Below are positions 8,488 through 16,270 of a stretch of DNA of 41,063 nucleotides, one piece after another. The notes under the pieces are model-generated. The model had not been told where the DNA came from. It did no database searches and saw only the letters and a program-made list of their open reading frames with translations. How positions within the stretch are numbered: the stretch's first letter is position 1; each line of letters begins with the position of its first letter. The DNA comes from Clostridiales bacterium (lineage in GTDB: Bacteria > Bacillota > Clostridia > Monoglobales > WRBX01), in contig JAISFC010000024.1 in assembly GCA_031263785.1 (NCBI GenBank), forward strand, positions 1 through 41,063, in the 5' to 3' direction. The translations under genes were made by a program, and so were the position numbers.

Positions 8488-10182
8488 ATGGCGAAGCACA
8501 GGTACACAAATTTAGTTTGCATAGTTTTGACGATTGCGATGGTGAGCGTCACGTTTTTGTTGATGAAAGGCGGCGTTATGGCGAATTATCTGCCCGCGGA
8601 GTCCGTCGCCGAAAACCTCCCGGAGTACGCGCTGAAGCTGTTTTCCGACGACAAGGTGCACACGATAGACATACAAATTGAGAGGTCTTCGTGGGACGCT
8701 ATGATTGAAAACGCGGCAAATGAGGAGTATTACGCGGCGGACCTTGTGATTGACGGCGAATTTGTGGCGACGACGGGGATTCGCCCTAAAGGGAATTCTT
8801 CGCTTTCCATGATTCAGCGGTCGGATAGCGACAGATACAGCTTTAAGGTGGAGTTTGACCACTATATAAGCGGGCAGACGTTTCTGGGGCTGGATAAGCT
8901 GGCGCTTAATAACATCGCGCAGGACAACACTTACATGAAGGATTACGTTGCGTATAAGATGATGGACGCGTTTGGGGCGTACAGCCCGCTTTGCAGCTTT
9001 GTGAATGTGACGCTGAACGGGGAGGTTTGGGGGCTATATTTGGCGGTGGAAGGGATTGAGGAGGCGTTTGCCGAGCGCGCCGGAATTAACGGCGGCGAGA
9101 TTTATAAGCCGGAAAGTGTGGATATGGGCGGGCGCGACGGTCAGGAGGGGCAGCAAAATGGGTTCCCGCAAGATGGGTTCCCGCAAGGAGGATTTCTGCA
9201 GGGAGAAATGCCGCAGGACGGGTTCACGCGGGGCGAAATGCCGCAAAACAGCTCGCAGCCCGCAAGACAGCGCGACAACGGACAGCGTTGGCAAAACGGC
9301 GAAGACATGCCTAATGAAGATATGCCGAACGCAATTCCGCCGAACGCAGTTCCGCCGAATGCAGGGGAGTGGGGCGGAGGCGCGCAGGACGGTCAGCCTC
9401 AAAATTTCCCGCAAAATGGCGGATTTATGCAGGGCGGTATGCGCGGCGGCAACTCGTCTGTAGCCTTAAAATACATCGACAATGACCCCGAGAGCTACGC
9501 GGAAATTTTCGACAATAGTGTATTCAGTGTGACCAACGCCGATAAAGCCCGCCTTATTAGCAGCCTGAAGAAGCTTTCCGACGGCGATGACCTGCAAAAT
9601 GCGCTGGATATCAATGAAGTTATGGGGTATTTTGTGGTTCACAATTTCGTTCTCAATGGCGACAGCTACACGGGGCAAATGCTTCACAACTATTATTTGG
9701 CGGAAAATAGCGGCAAACTGGCTATGATTGCGTGGGATTATAATCTGGCGTTTTCCGGCATGGGCAGCGGGGATGTGAACTCGTCGATAATTTTGGACCT
9801 GCCTGACCGCCCGATGGTAGCGTGGATTTTTGGGAATGAGCGGTACACGGTGGAATATGAGCGGCTGTTCGGCGAATTTATGGAGTATTTTGATAGCGGC
9901 GAGTTCGGGGAGATGTATGACAACGCGATTGAGCTGATTTCGCCGTTTGTGGAGAGCGACCCGACGGCATTCTGCAGTTTTGCGGAGTTTGAGGCGGGGC
10001 AGGCGGCGTTGAAGCAATTCTGCCTTGCGCGGGCGGAGAGCGTGAAACGGCAGCTTGCGGGGGACGATGCGCCCGTGGATGTGAGCGGGATTGACACCTC
10101 CGCGATGGGCGGAAACATGCGCGGATTTAATCGCGGGAGACGGAGCGCGGACGGCGAGGTTGATTTTGAGGTTGATTTTTGA
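8488..10182 (+). CDS. CotH kinase family protein with low-complexity insertion
   Basis: YSFKVEFDHYISGQTFLGLDKLALNNIAQDNTYMKDYVAYKMM...VWGLYLAVEGIEE...LAMIAWDYNLAF; Gln/Gly/Pro/Asn-rich insert. Confidence 0.9.
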   Translation: MAKHRYTNLVCIVLTIAMVSVTFLLMKGGVMANYLPAESVAENLPEYALKLFSDDKVHTIDIQIERSSWDAMIENAANEEYYAADLVIDGEFVATTGIRPKGNSSLSMIQRSDSDRYSFKVEFDHYISGQTFLGLDKLALNNIAQDNTYMKDYVAYKMMDAFGAYSPLCSFVNVTLNGEVWGLYLAVEGIEEAFAERAGINGGEIYKPESVDMGGRDGQEGQQNGFPQDGFPQGGFLQGEMPQDGFTRGEMPQNSSQPARQRDNGQRWQNGEDMPNEDMPNAIPPNAVPPNAGEWGGGAQDGQPQNFPQNGGFMQGGMRGGNSSVALKYIDNDPESYAEIFDNSVFSVTNADKARLISSLKKLSDGDDLQNALDINEVMGYFVVHNFVLNGDSYTGQMLHNYYLAENSGKLAMIAWDYNLAFSGMGSGDVNSSIILDLPDRPMVAWIFGNERYTVEYERLFGEFMEYFDSGEFGEMYDNAIELISPFVESDPTAFCSFAEFEAGQAALKQFCLARAESVKRQLAGDDAPVDVSGIDTSAMGGNMRGFNRGRRSADGEVDFEVDF

Positions 10183-10259
10183 TGAAGAGTGTGCTATAAT
10201 TGCAATGTTAGGCGGAGCGGAATTAGCGTGGAAAATCTTAAACGAAGGCTTGGTTCGGG

Positions 10260-10943
10260 ATGAATATTTTGATTATTGAAGACGAGCGTGAGCTTGCCGA
10301 AGCGCTGGCGACGCTGATGAAGCAAAATAAATTTGCGTGCGATACCGTTTTTGACGGCAATGACGGGGTGGATTACGCGCTCACCGATATTTACGACGTG
10401 ATAATTTTGGATGTGATGCTCCCGCGCAAAAACGGATTTGAGGTGCTTAAAGAATTGCGTGTAAATAAGCTGGAAACGCCGATTTTAATGCTCACCGCAA
10501 AGGCGGACGTAGACGACAAAATTATGGGATTGGACTGCGGGGCGGACGATTATTTGACGAAACCGTTCAACAGCAGTGAATTATTGGCGCGGATTAGGGC
10601 GTTGAGCAGGCGTAAGGACGAATATACGGGGATTTTTTTGGAATTTGGCGATTGCAAATTAAATATTGCGACGGGCGAGCTGATTTGTGGGGAGAAGAAA
10701 ATCAGCTTAGGCGCGAAGGAATTCCAAATAATGGAGCTGCTCATGCAAAATTCCTCTAAAATAACATCAAAAGAGCGATTTAATGAGAAAATTTGGGGGT
10801 ACGACAGCGAGGCGGAATACAACACAATCGAGGTGTATATTTCGTTCCTGCGCAAAAAAATTATGGCGATAAACGCGCAGATAATCATAAAAACCACGAG
10901 AGGCATGGGGTACAGGCTGTATGATAAAAAGGCTGAGAATTAA
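10260..10943 (+). CDS. OmpR-family response regulator
   Basis: MNILIIEDERELAEAL...DVIILDVMLPRKNGFEVLKELR...LTAKADVDDKIMGLDCGADDYLTKPF; C-terminal winged helix ...TTRGMGYRL. Confidence 0.95.
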   Translation: MNILIIEDERELAEALATLMKQNKFACDTVFDGNDGVDYALTDIYDVIILDVMLPRKNGFEVLKELRVNKLETPILMLTAKADVDDKIMGLDCGADDYLTKPFNSSELLARIRALSRRKDEYTGIFLEFGDCKLNIATGELICGEKKISLGAKEFQIMELLMQNSSKITSKERFNEKIWGYDSEAEYNTIEVYISFLRKKIMAINAQIIIKTTRGMGYRLYDKKAEN

Positions 10944-11898
10944 ATTCGTAATAATATCAATGACCGCGATAATATGCGTGTTTTTTGCGATGCTTATCAC
11001 CTTGAACATATTCGTGCAGAGGGAAAATAAGCGGCAAATAGACCATTTTGTGGACATCGTAAGCCGTGAGCAGCAAATTAATCGCTCGCAATTTCCCATA
11101 GGTCCGCCCGCCGAGGATATGCGGCGCGGGATGATGAATCACCTGCTGCAGACGTCGGCGATAGTGGCGGCATTGAGCGGATTAGGCGTGTTTGTGCTGC
11201 TTATTTACTTCTCGAAATGGGCGGTGAGCCCGGTGGAGTCCTCGATGAAGAAACAGCGCGTTTTTATTTCGGACAGCAGTCACGAGCTGAAAACGCCGCT
11301 CGCAATCATCGCAACAAACGTGGATATTTTGGAAAAGAGGTACCCCGAAGCCGACAGAATCGCCCATATAAAGCCGCAAATTGCGCGTATGCAGGAGCTG
11401 ATACATTGCCTTCTGCAAATCGCGCGGGCGGACGAGGGCGAGCAAAAGATAGAAAAGGCGGAATTTAGCCTAAGTCAAGCCATTTTAGAGACGGCGTTGG
11501 AGTTTGAAAGTGTCGCGTACGAGGCGGGGCGGGAATTTTCGTACGAAATTGACAACGCGGTGAATTTCCATGGAAATGAAGGACAAATCCGCCAATTGTG
11601 CGGGATTTTGATTGATAACGCCGTGAGGCATTCGCGCGACGGCGAGCAAGTGAAAGTGAGCTTGAAAAATAAGATTTTAACCATATACAACACAGGTGAA
11701 GGCATCGGTATTGATGATAAAACGCGCATTTTTGACAGATTTTACAGAGCAGATAAAGCCCGCGGGCATAACAATCTAAGCGGCGGATTCGGGCTGGGGC
11801 TGTCGATTGCCCAATCCATAGCCGCCGCTCACCAAACAAAAATCAAGGTCGACGGCAAAAAAGGCGAATACGCGAAGTTTAGCGTGAAGCTAGGATAA
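10921..11898 (+). CDS. Sensor histidine kinase
   Basis: Two TM segments; FISDSSHELKTPLAIIATNVDIL (H box), LCGILIDNAVRHS (N box), GGFGLGLSIAQSIAAAHQ (G box); overlaps the response regulator gene. Confidence 0.95.
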   Translation: MIKRLRIKFVIISMTAIICVFFAMLITLNIFVQRENKRQIDHFVDIVSREQQINRSQFPIGPPAEDMRRGMMNHLLQTSAIVAALSGLGVFVLLIYFSKWAVSPVESSMKKQRVFISDSSHELKTPLAIIATNVDILEKRYPEADRIAHIKPQIARMQELIHCLLQIARADEGEQKIEKAEFSLSQAILETALEFESVAYEAGREFSYEIDNAVNFHGNEGQIRQLCGILIDNAVRHSRDGEQVKVSLKNKILTIYNTGEGIGIDDKTRIFDRFYRADKARGHNNLSGGFGLGLSIAQSIAAAHQTKIKVDGKKGEYAKFSVKLG

Positions 11899-14610
11899 AT
11901 GTATTTCGTTTTGCGTTTGATTTGATTGCGTTTCGTTTGATTGTGTTTGATTTATTTGTGTTTCACTCGTCTGAGTTTCAGTTGACGCGTCTGTCAATGC
12001 TCCGCCGGAAAGCTGACCATAATACGCGTTTTTATAAATCGTCGCCAAATCCTCGACCAGCGGATAGCGCGGGTTCGACGTAGTGCATTGGTCCTCAAAA
12101 GCCCGCTCGGAAAGCGTATTCAGCTTGGATAGGAACTCATTTTCGTCAATCCCGCAGTCCCGCAAATTAGACGGCACGCCCAAAGACGTCGTCAAATTGC
12201 GAATTGCGTTGATTAAATTGCGGATTTTCTCGTCGCGAGTTGCTCCGCCCAGCTCCAAACGGTCGGCAATTTTCGCGTAACGCTCATCCGCGACAAACTC
12301 GACATACTTCGGGAAAATCGGGAATTTTTCGGGCTTTTGGGCGTTATATTCAATCACATACGGCAGCAAAATCGCGTTCGCCCGCCCGTGCGCTATATGG
12401 TATTCCCCGCCCAATTTATGCGCCAAAGAGTGGTTTATGCCCAGAAACGCGTTGGTGAAAGCCATGCCCGCTATACATGAGGCGTTGTGCATTTTTTCGC
12501 GGGCTTCCTTGTCGTTTTCGTCCGCGAAGCTGCGGGGCAAATACTCAAAAACCAGCTCAATCGCCTTCATTGCCAGCGCGTCCGTGTAGTCGGAGGCAAG
12601 CACCGAAACGTATGCCTCCAGCGCGTGGGTCAGCACGTCCAGCCCGGTGTCGGCGGCGATGGTTTTCGGCATAGTTGCGGCGAATTGAGGGTCTATAATC
12701 GCGACGTCGGGCGTCAATTCGTAGTCCGCCAGAGGGTATTTGACGTTGCCGTTTTGCTTGTCCGTGATTACCGAGAAGGACGTCACCTCCGAGCCGGTCC
12801 CCGAAGTTGTCGGAACCGCCACAAATTGCGATTTTTTCCCCAGATTCGGGAAGTGGAACGCGCGCTTTCTGATATCCAAAAATTTCAGGCGAAGCCCCTC
12901 GAAATCCGTGTTGGGATGCTCGTAGAAAAGCCACATCCCCTTAGCTGCGTCAATCGGCGAACCGCCGCCTATAGCGATGATTACGTCGGGCTGAAAGGCG
13001 TTCATGGCGTCCACGCCGCGCTGTATCGTCTCCACGGACGGGTCCGGCTCGACGTCCGAAAAAATCTCACTATGCACGTAATCCTCGCGTTTGCGCAGGT
13101 AGTACAGCGCCTTATCGACGTACCCCAGCTTGACCATGACCGGGTCTGTAACTATAAAAGCACGGGTAATATTCGGCATTTTTTCCAGATACTGAATCGC
13201 TCCGTTCTCAAAATATATCCGCGGCGGAATCTTAAACCATTGCATATTTACTCTCCTTTTTGCTATGCGCTTTTTGTTTATGAGGTTCACGCTCGAGACG
13301 TTGGACGTAGTGGAATTGCGCCCGAAAGAGCCGCAACCAAGCGTCAAAGACGGGGTGTTCGTGTTGTAAATGTCGCCTATCGCGCCGTGGGATGACGGGC
13401 TGTTGATGATAATCCGCCCGACCTTCATCTCCTTGCCGTACCGGACGCACAAATCGTCGTCGTTGCTGTGTATCACGGCGGAATGCCCCAGCCCGCCCAA
13501 CTTCAGCATACGGTCGGCAAAATCAAAGCCCTCCCGCTCGCCGCTCACCACGAAGTACGCCAGCACCGGCATGAGCGTCTCGATAGACAGCGGATAATTG
13601 GTGGACGGCTCCGGCAAACGCGCGATTAATATCTTAGTTTTGGGCGGCACGCTAAGCCCCGCGCGCTCCGCAATCCAGCACGCGGACTGCCCCACGCATT
13701 CGCCCGTCACGGATAGCCTTTCGCGGTTTATCACGTAGTCGGTTAGCTTCGCGGTCTCGTATTCATTGAGGAAATAGCAGTTATTCTCGCTCATGCACCG
13801 CTCGAACTCCGCCGCAATCTCCCTGTCGACAATAACGCCCTGCTCGGACGCGCAAATCATGCCGTTATCAAAGGTTTTGGAAATCATCAAGTCCGTGCAC
13901 GCGCGCCGCACGTCGACATGCTTATTTATATAGCAAGGCACGTTGCCGGGACCGACGCCCAACGCGGGTTTTCCGCAGCTATAAGCCGATTTTACCATGC
14001 CCGCGCCGCCCGTTGCGAGAATCAGCGAGATGCCGTTGTGGTTCATGAGCGCGTTCGTCGCCTCGATGGACGGGCGCTCAATCCACTGAATGCAAAATTC
14101 GGGAGCGCCTGCCTCAATTGCCGCTTCACGAACGGTTTTTGCCGCCTCGACGGAGCACTGCTGCGCGCCCGGATGGAAAGCGAATATGATGGGATTACGC
14201 GTTTTAGCGCAAATAAGGGACTTGAAAAGAGTGGTTGACGTCGGGTTGGTGACAGGCGTCACACCCGCAACAATGCCCACCGGCTCGGCAATTTCGATGT
14301 ATCCCTCCGCCTCGTTGACGTCCACCGCCCCGACGGTTTTCTCGCGCTTGATATCGTGCCAGATATATTCGGTTGCAAATATGTTTTTGATGACCTTATC
14401 TTCCATGATTCCGCGCTTAGTCTCGGTCACGGCGAGCTTCGCGAGGTACATGTGCTTATCCAGCCCGGCGAGCGTCATTTCGTGGACTACCTTGTCAACC
14501 TGTTCCTGCGACATGTCCATGTATTGCGCGAGCGCGGCTTCGGCGTTTTGCACCAGCCGGTCTATATGCGCGTTTACGTTGACCTCGCCATTTGATTCAC
14601 TCATACTCAT
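11890..14610 (-). CDS. adhE: Bifunctional acetaldehyde-CoA/alcohol dehydrogenase
   Basis: ALDH half (GVTPVTNPTSTTLFKSLICAKTRNPIIFAFHP, FDNGMICASEQ) and iron-ADH half (IAIGGGSPIDAAKGMW, AVPTTSGTGSEVT, NHSLAHKLGG) joined by AKRRVNMQWF. Confidence 0.96.
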   Translation of the reverse strand: MSMSESNGEVNVNAHIDRLVQNAEAALAQYMDMSQEQVDKVVHEMTLAGLDKHMYLAKLAVTETKRGIMEDKVIKNIFATEYIWHDIKREKTVGAVDVNEAEGYIEIAEPVGIVAGVTPVTNPTSTTLFKSLICAKTRNPIIFAFHPGAQQCSVEAAKTVREAAIEAGAPEFCIQWIERPSIEATNALMNHNGISLILATGGAGMVKSAYSCGKPALGVGPGNVPCYINKHVDVRRACTDLMISKTFDNGMICASEQGVIVDREIAAEFERCMSENNCYFLNEYETAKLTDYVINRERLSVTGECVGQSACWIAERAGLSVPPKTKILIARLPEPSTNYPLSIETLMPVLAYFVVSGEREGFDFADRMLKLGGLGHSAVIHSNDDDLCVRYGKEMKVGRIIINSPSSHGAIGDIYNTNTPSLTLGCGSFGRNSTTSNVSSVNLINKKRIAKRRVNMQWFKIPPRIYFENGAIQYLEKMPNITRAFIVTDPVMVKLGYVDKALYYLRKREDYVHSEIFSDVEPDPSVETIQRGVDAMNAFQPDVIIAIGGGSPIDAAKGMWLFYEHPNTDFEGLRLKFLDIRKRAFHFPNLGKKSQFVAVPTTSGTGSEVTSFSVITDKQNGNVKYPLADYELTPDVAIIDPQFAATMPKTIAADTGLDVLTHALEAYVSVLASDYTDALAMKAIELVFEYLPRSFADENDKEAREKMHNASCIAGMAFTNAFLGINHSLAHKLGGEYHIAHGRANAILLPYVIEYNAQKPEKFPIFPKYVEFVADERYAKIADRLELGGATRDEKIRNLINAIRNLTTSLGVPSNLRDCGIDENEFLSKLNTLSERAFEDQCTTSNPRYPLVEDLATIYKNAYYGQLSGGALTDASTETQTSETQINQTQSNETQSNQTQNEIHLS

Positions 14611-14681
14611 TCTCCTTTTTCTACTATTTCTTTTTTATAAATATTTTTTCAACAAGTTTTCATAAAAAATCCTGTTTATAA

Positions 14682-14840
14682 TCATATACCCTCTGCATAA
14701 AACAGCTTGGATTTCATAGTTTCTAGAGGCAATAATGCAAGCATATGCGTCCAACTGAATTGTCGTTTCAGCAAAACGACAATTTGCCCATCATTGAATA
14801 ATTTTTGCTGCGTCTTCTCTAAATAGTATTTGTAATACAC
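14682..14840 (-). pseudogene. Remnant resembling the N-terminal domain of DUF1016/YhcG-type PDDEXK nuclease
   Basis: Minus-strand frame VYYKYYLEKTQQKLFNDGQIVVLLKRQFSWTHMLALLPLETMKSKLFYAEGI*; the QLSWSH..LLP....R.FYAE pattern is typical of that family; bounded by in-frame stops and below the ORF-track cutoff. Confidence 0.55.
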
Positions 14841-15003
14841 CTCAATTCAATAAAATTATTTTAACAGAATGCAAGCGCCGAATAAATATATGACACGATC
14901 GACGCATGAACGCTCAAAAGTCCACTTATAGATGTTTTTAACAGTTAGTCGGTATGCTTAATTACTCTTGAACTAACCAAATTTTAAAAAATATTACTGC
15001 ACT

Positions 15004-16086
15004 TTATGTCTTTTTATTCTGATTTGACCTTGTAAATATACTGAAAAAATTATTTCTATGTGATTTTTTGCTAATGACATTTTCTAAAAGTTCAATTTCG
15101 TTGGGGAGCTTTATTTTCTTAAATTCATCTATGTCGTATTTTCTTATTGGATTTATTAACTTCCCATTATCGTCAACGATTAAGCCATTGCTTCTATAAA
15201 CGCCGGCGCTTTCTATTGGGTTAAACTCACATATATCAAAGAATGTTTCTCCATTTTTATCATATTCAAAAAAATCGCATACATAGTTTTTGGGGAAACT
15301 TTCAACTTGCCCAAATCTAGCAATTTCTTCCTCGATTTTTATCGTTATATCGGATTCGATTGGAATTATGTAATCGGAGAAACGAGAAATTGATAAAATT
15401 TCGCCGGAAACAACAAATACACGCCATTCTCTTCTGACGGGAAAATCTTGTTCTTCTCGCACTTCACTATTAACATTAACAAAATTCGATATTAACCAAT
15501 CTTCGTTATTATTGCCGTGGCGAAATGAAACACCCGGAAAGCCTTCTACTTGATATTTTTTTATTGGTATAACCATATTCGGTCCGGAGCCTTGCATATT
15601 TTCAATAGAACAAGTTGTCTTGCCTGCAAAATTTTTCACAAGACTTTTCAAGAAAAATGGGTTGTCGAATTCTTGCATATGTTTTTCCATATTTTCTAGA
15701 ACGTCAATATGGTTTGTTTTCGCAATTCGGCGGTGTTGAGGCTGAATGTAGTCAAACCAACGCCGCACTTTTAACGTTTCGTCTAAACTGCCGATGATTT
15801 TACCACCGTGCTTTTCAATCGCTTCAAACATTTCTTCGGTATCGCCGACAGACGTCCTGCAAAATATCGTTTTCCCGGCTATATCAACTTTCTTTCCTTT
15901 GCTATTGATAAATTTTCCCTTTCTCAAATCAAATAACACAAGCTTCCCTAAACTTTCTGCCAACAAAAGATCTTCTTGCATACAAAACATATTAAAAGCT
16001 GTGTTTTTATCATACTTTGAAAAATCAAAGTAATCGTCTTTGCTACCTGTATAACTTAAAAAACAATAAAAATCAGGAATGATCAT
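15004..16086 (-). CDS. ATP-grasp domain protein (R2K-clade-like)
   Basis: FFLKSLVKNF..., REWRVFVVSGEILSISRFSDY..., FDICEFNPIESAGVY; AT-rich, monocistronic with its own promoter. Confidence 0.65.
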   Translation of the reverse strand: MIIPDFYCFLSYTGSKDDYFDFSKYDKNTAFNMFCMQEDLLLAESLGKLVLFDLRKGKFINSKGKKVDIAGKTIFCRTSVGDTEEMFEAIEKHGGKIIGSLDETLKVRRWFDYIQPQHRRIAKTNHIDVLENMEKHMQEFDNPFFLKSLVKNFAGKTTCSIENMQGSGPNMVIPIKKYQVEGFPGVSFRHGNNNEDWLISNFVNVNSEVREEQDFPVRREWRVFVVSGEILSISRFSDYIIPIESDITIKIEEEIARFGQVESFPKNYVCDFFEYDKNGETFFDICEFNPIESAGVYRSNGLIVDDNGKLINPIRKYDIDEFKKIKLPNEIELLENVISKKSHRNNFFSIFTRSNQNKKT

Positions 16087-16133
16087 ATATCATTCTCCCT
16101 TTTCAAAATGTTCGCGTATCTTCCTATGCATTT

Positions 16134-16162
16134 ATTGTACCCCATTTATCGGATACTGTCAA
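16134..16162 (-). promoter_or_regulatory. Sigma-A-type promoter for the ATP-grasp gene
   Basis: Minus strand TTGACA - 17 bp - TACAAT. Confidence 0.8.
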
Positions 16163-16205
16163 GAAATTTTTACCGGCGGCATGAGTGCGCGGTTTAAATT
16201 TTTAA

Positions 16206-16234
16206 TTGACAAGCGTGCGGAAATGATATAAAAT
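16206..16234 (+). promoter_or_regulatory. Sigma-A-type promoter for the Wzy-like/GT fusion gene
   Basis: TTGACA - 17 bp - TAAAAT, about 37 bp upstream of the GTG start. Confidence 0.75.
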
Positions 16235-16270
16235 GAAGGAAAGAGTGAAAACGGGAAGAGGTGAAGGCTT

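Noticed and set aside
10091-10279. 62-aa ORF between CotH and the response regulator
   Set aside because: Overlaps the CotH 3' end and RR start, no RBS or known motif; may be spurious.
12487-13395. 302-aa plus-strand ORF antisense to adhE
   Set aside because: Shadow ORF opposite a strongly conserved enzyme; low-quality Arg/His/Val-rich composition, no family resemblance and no good RBS.
14759-14783. ATTGTCGTTT-CAGCA-AAACGACAAT hairpin upstream of adhE, considered as a terminator or Rex site
   Set aside because: No T run on either side and it does not match the Rex operator pattern; it lies inside the putative DUF1016 remnant frame, so function is unclear.
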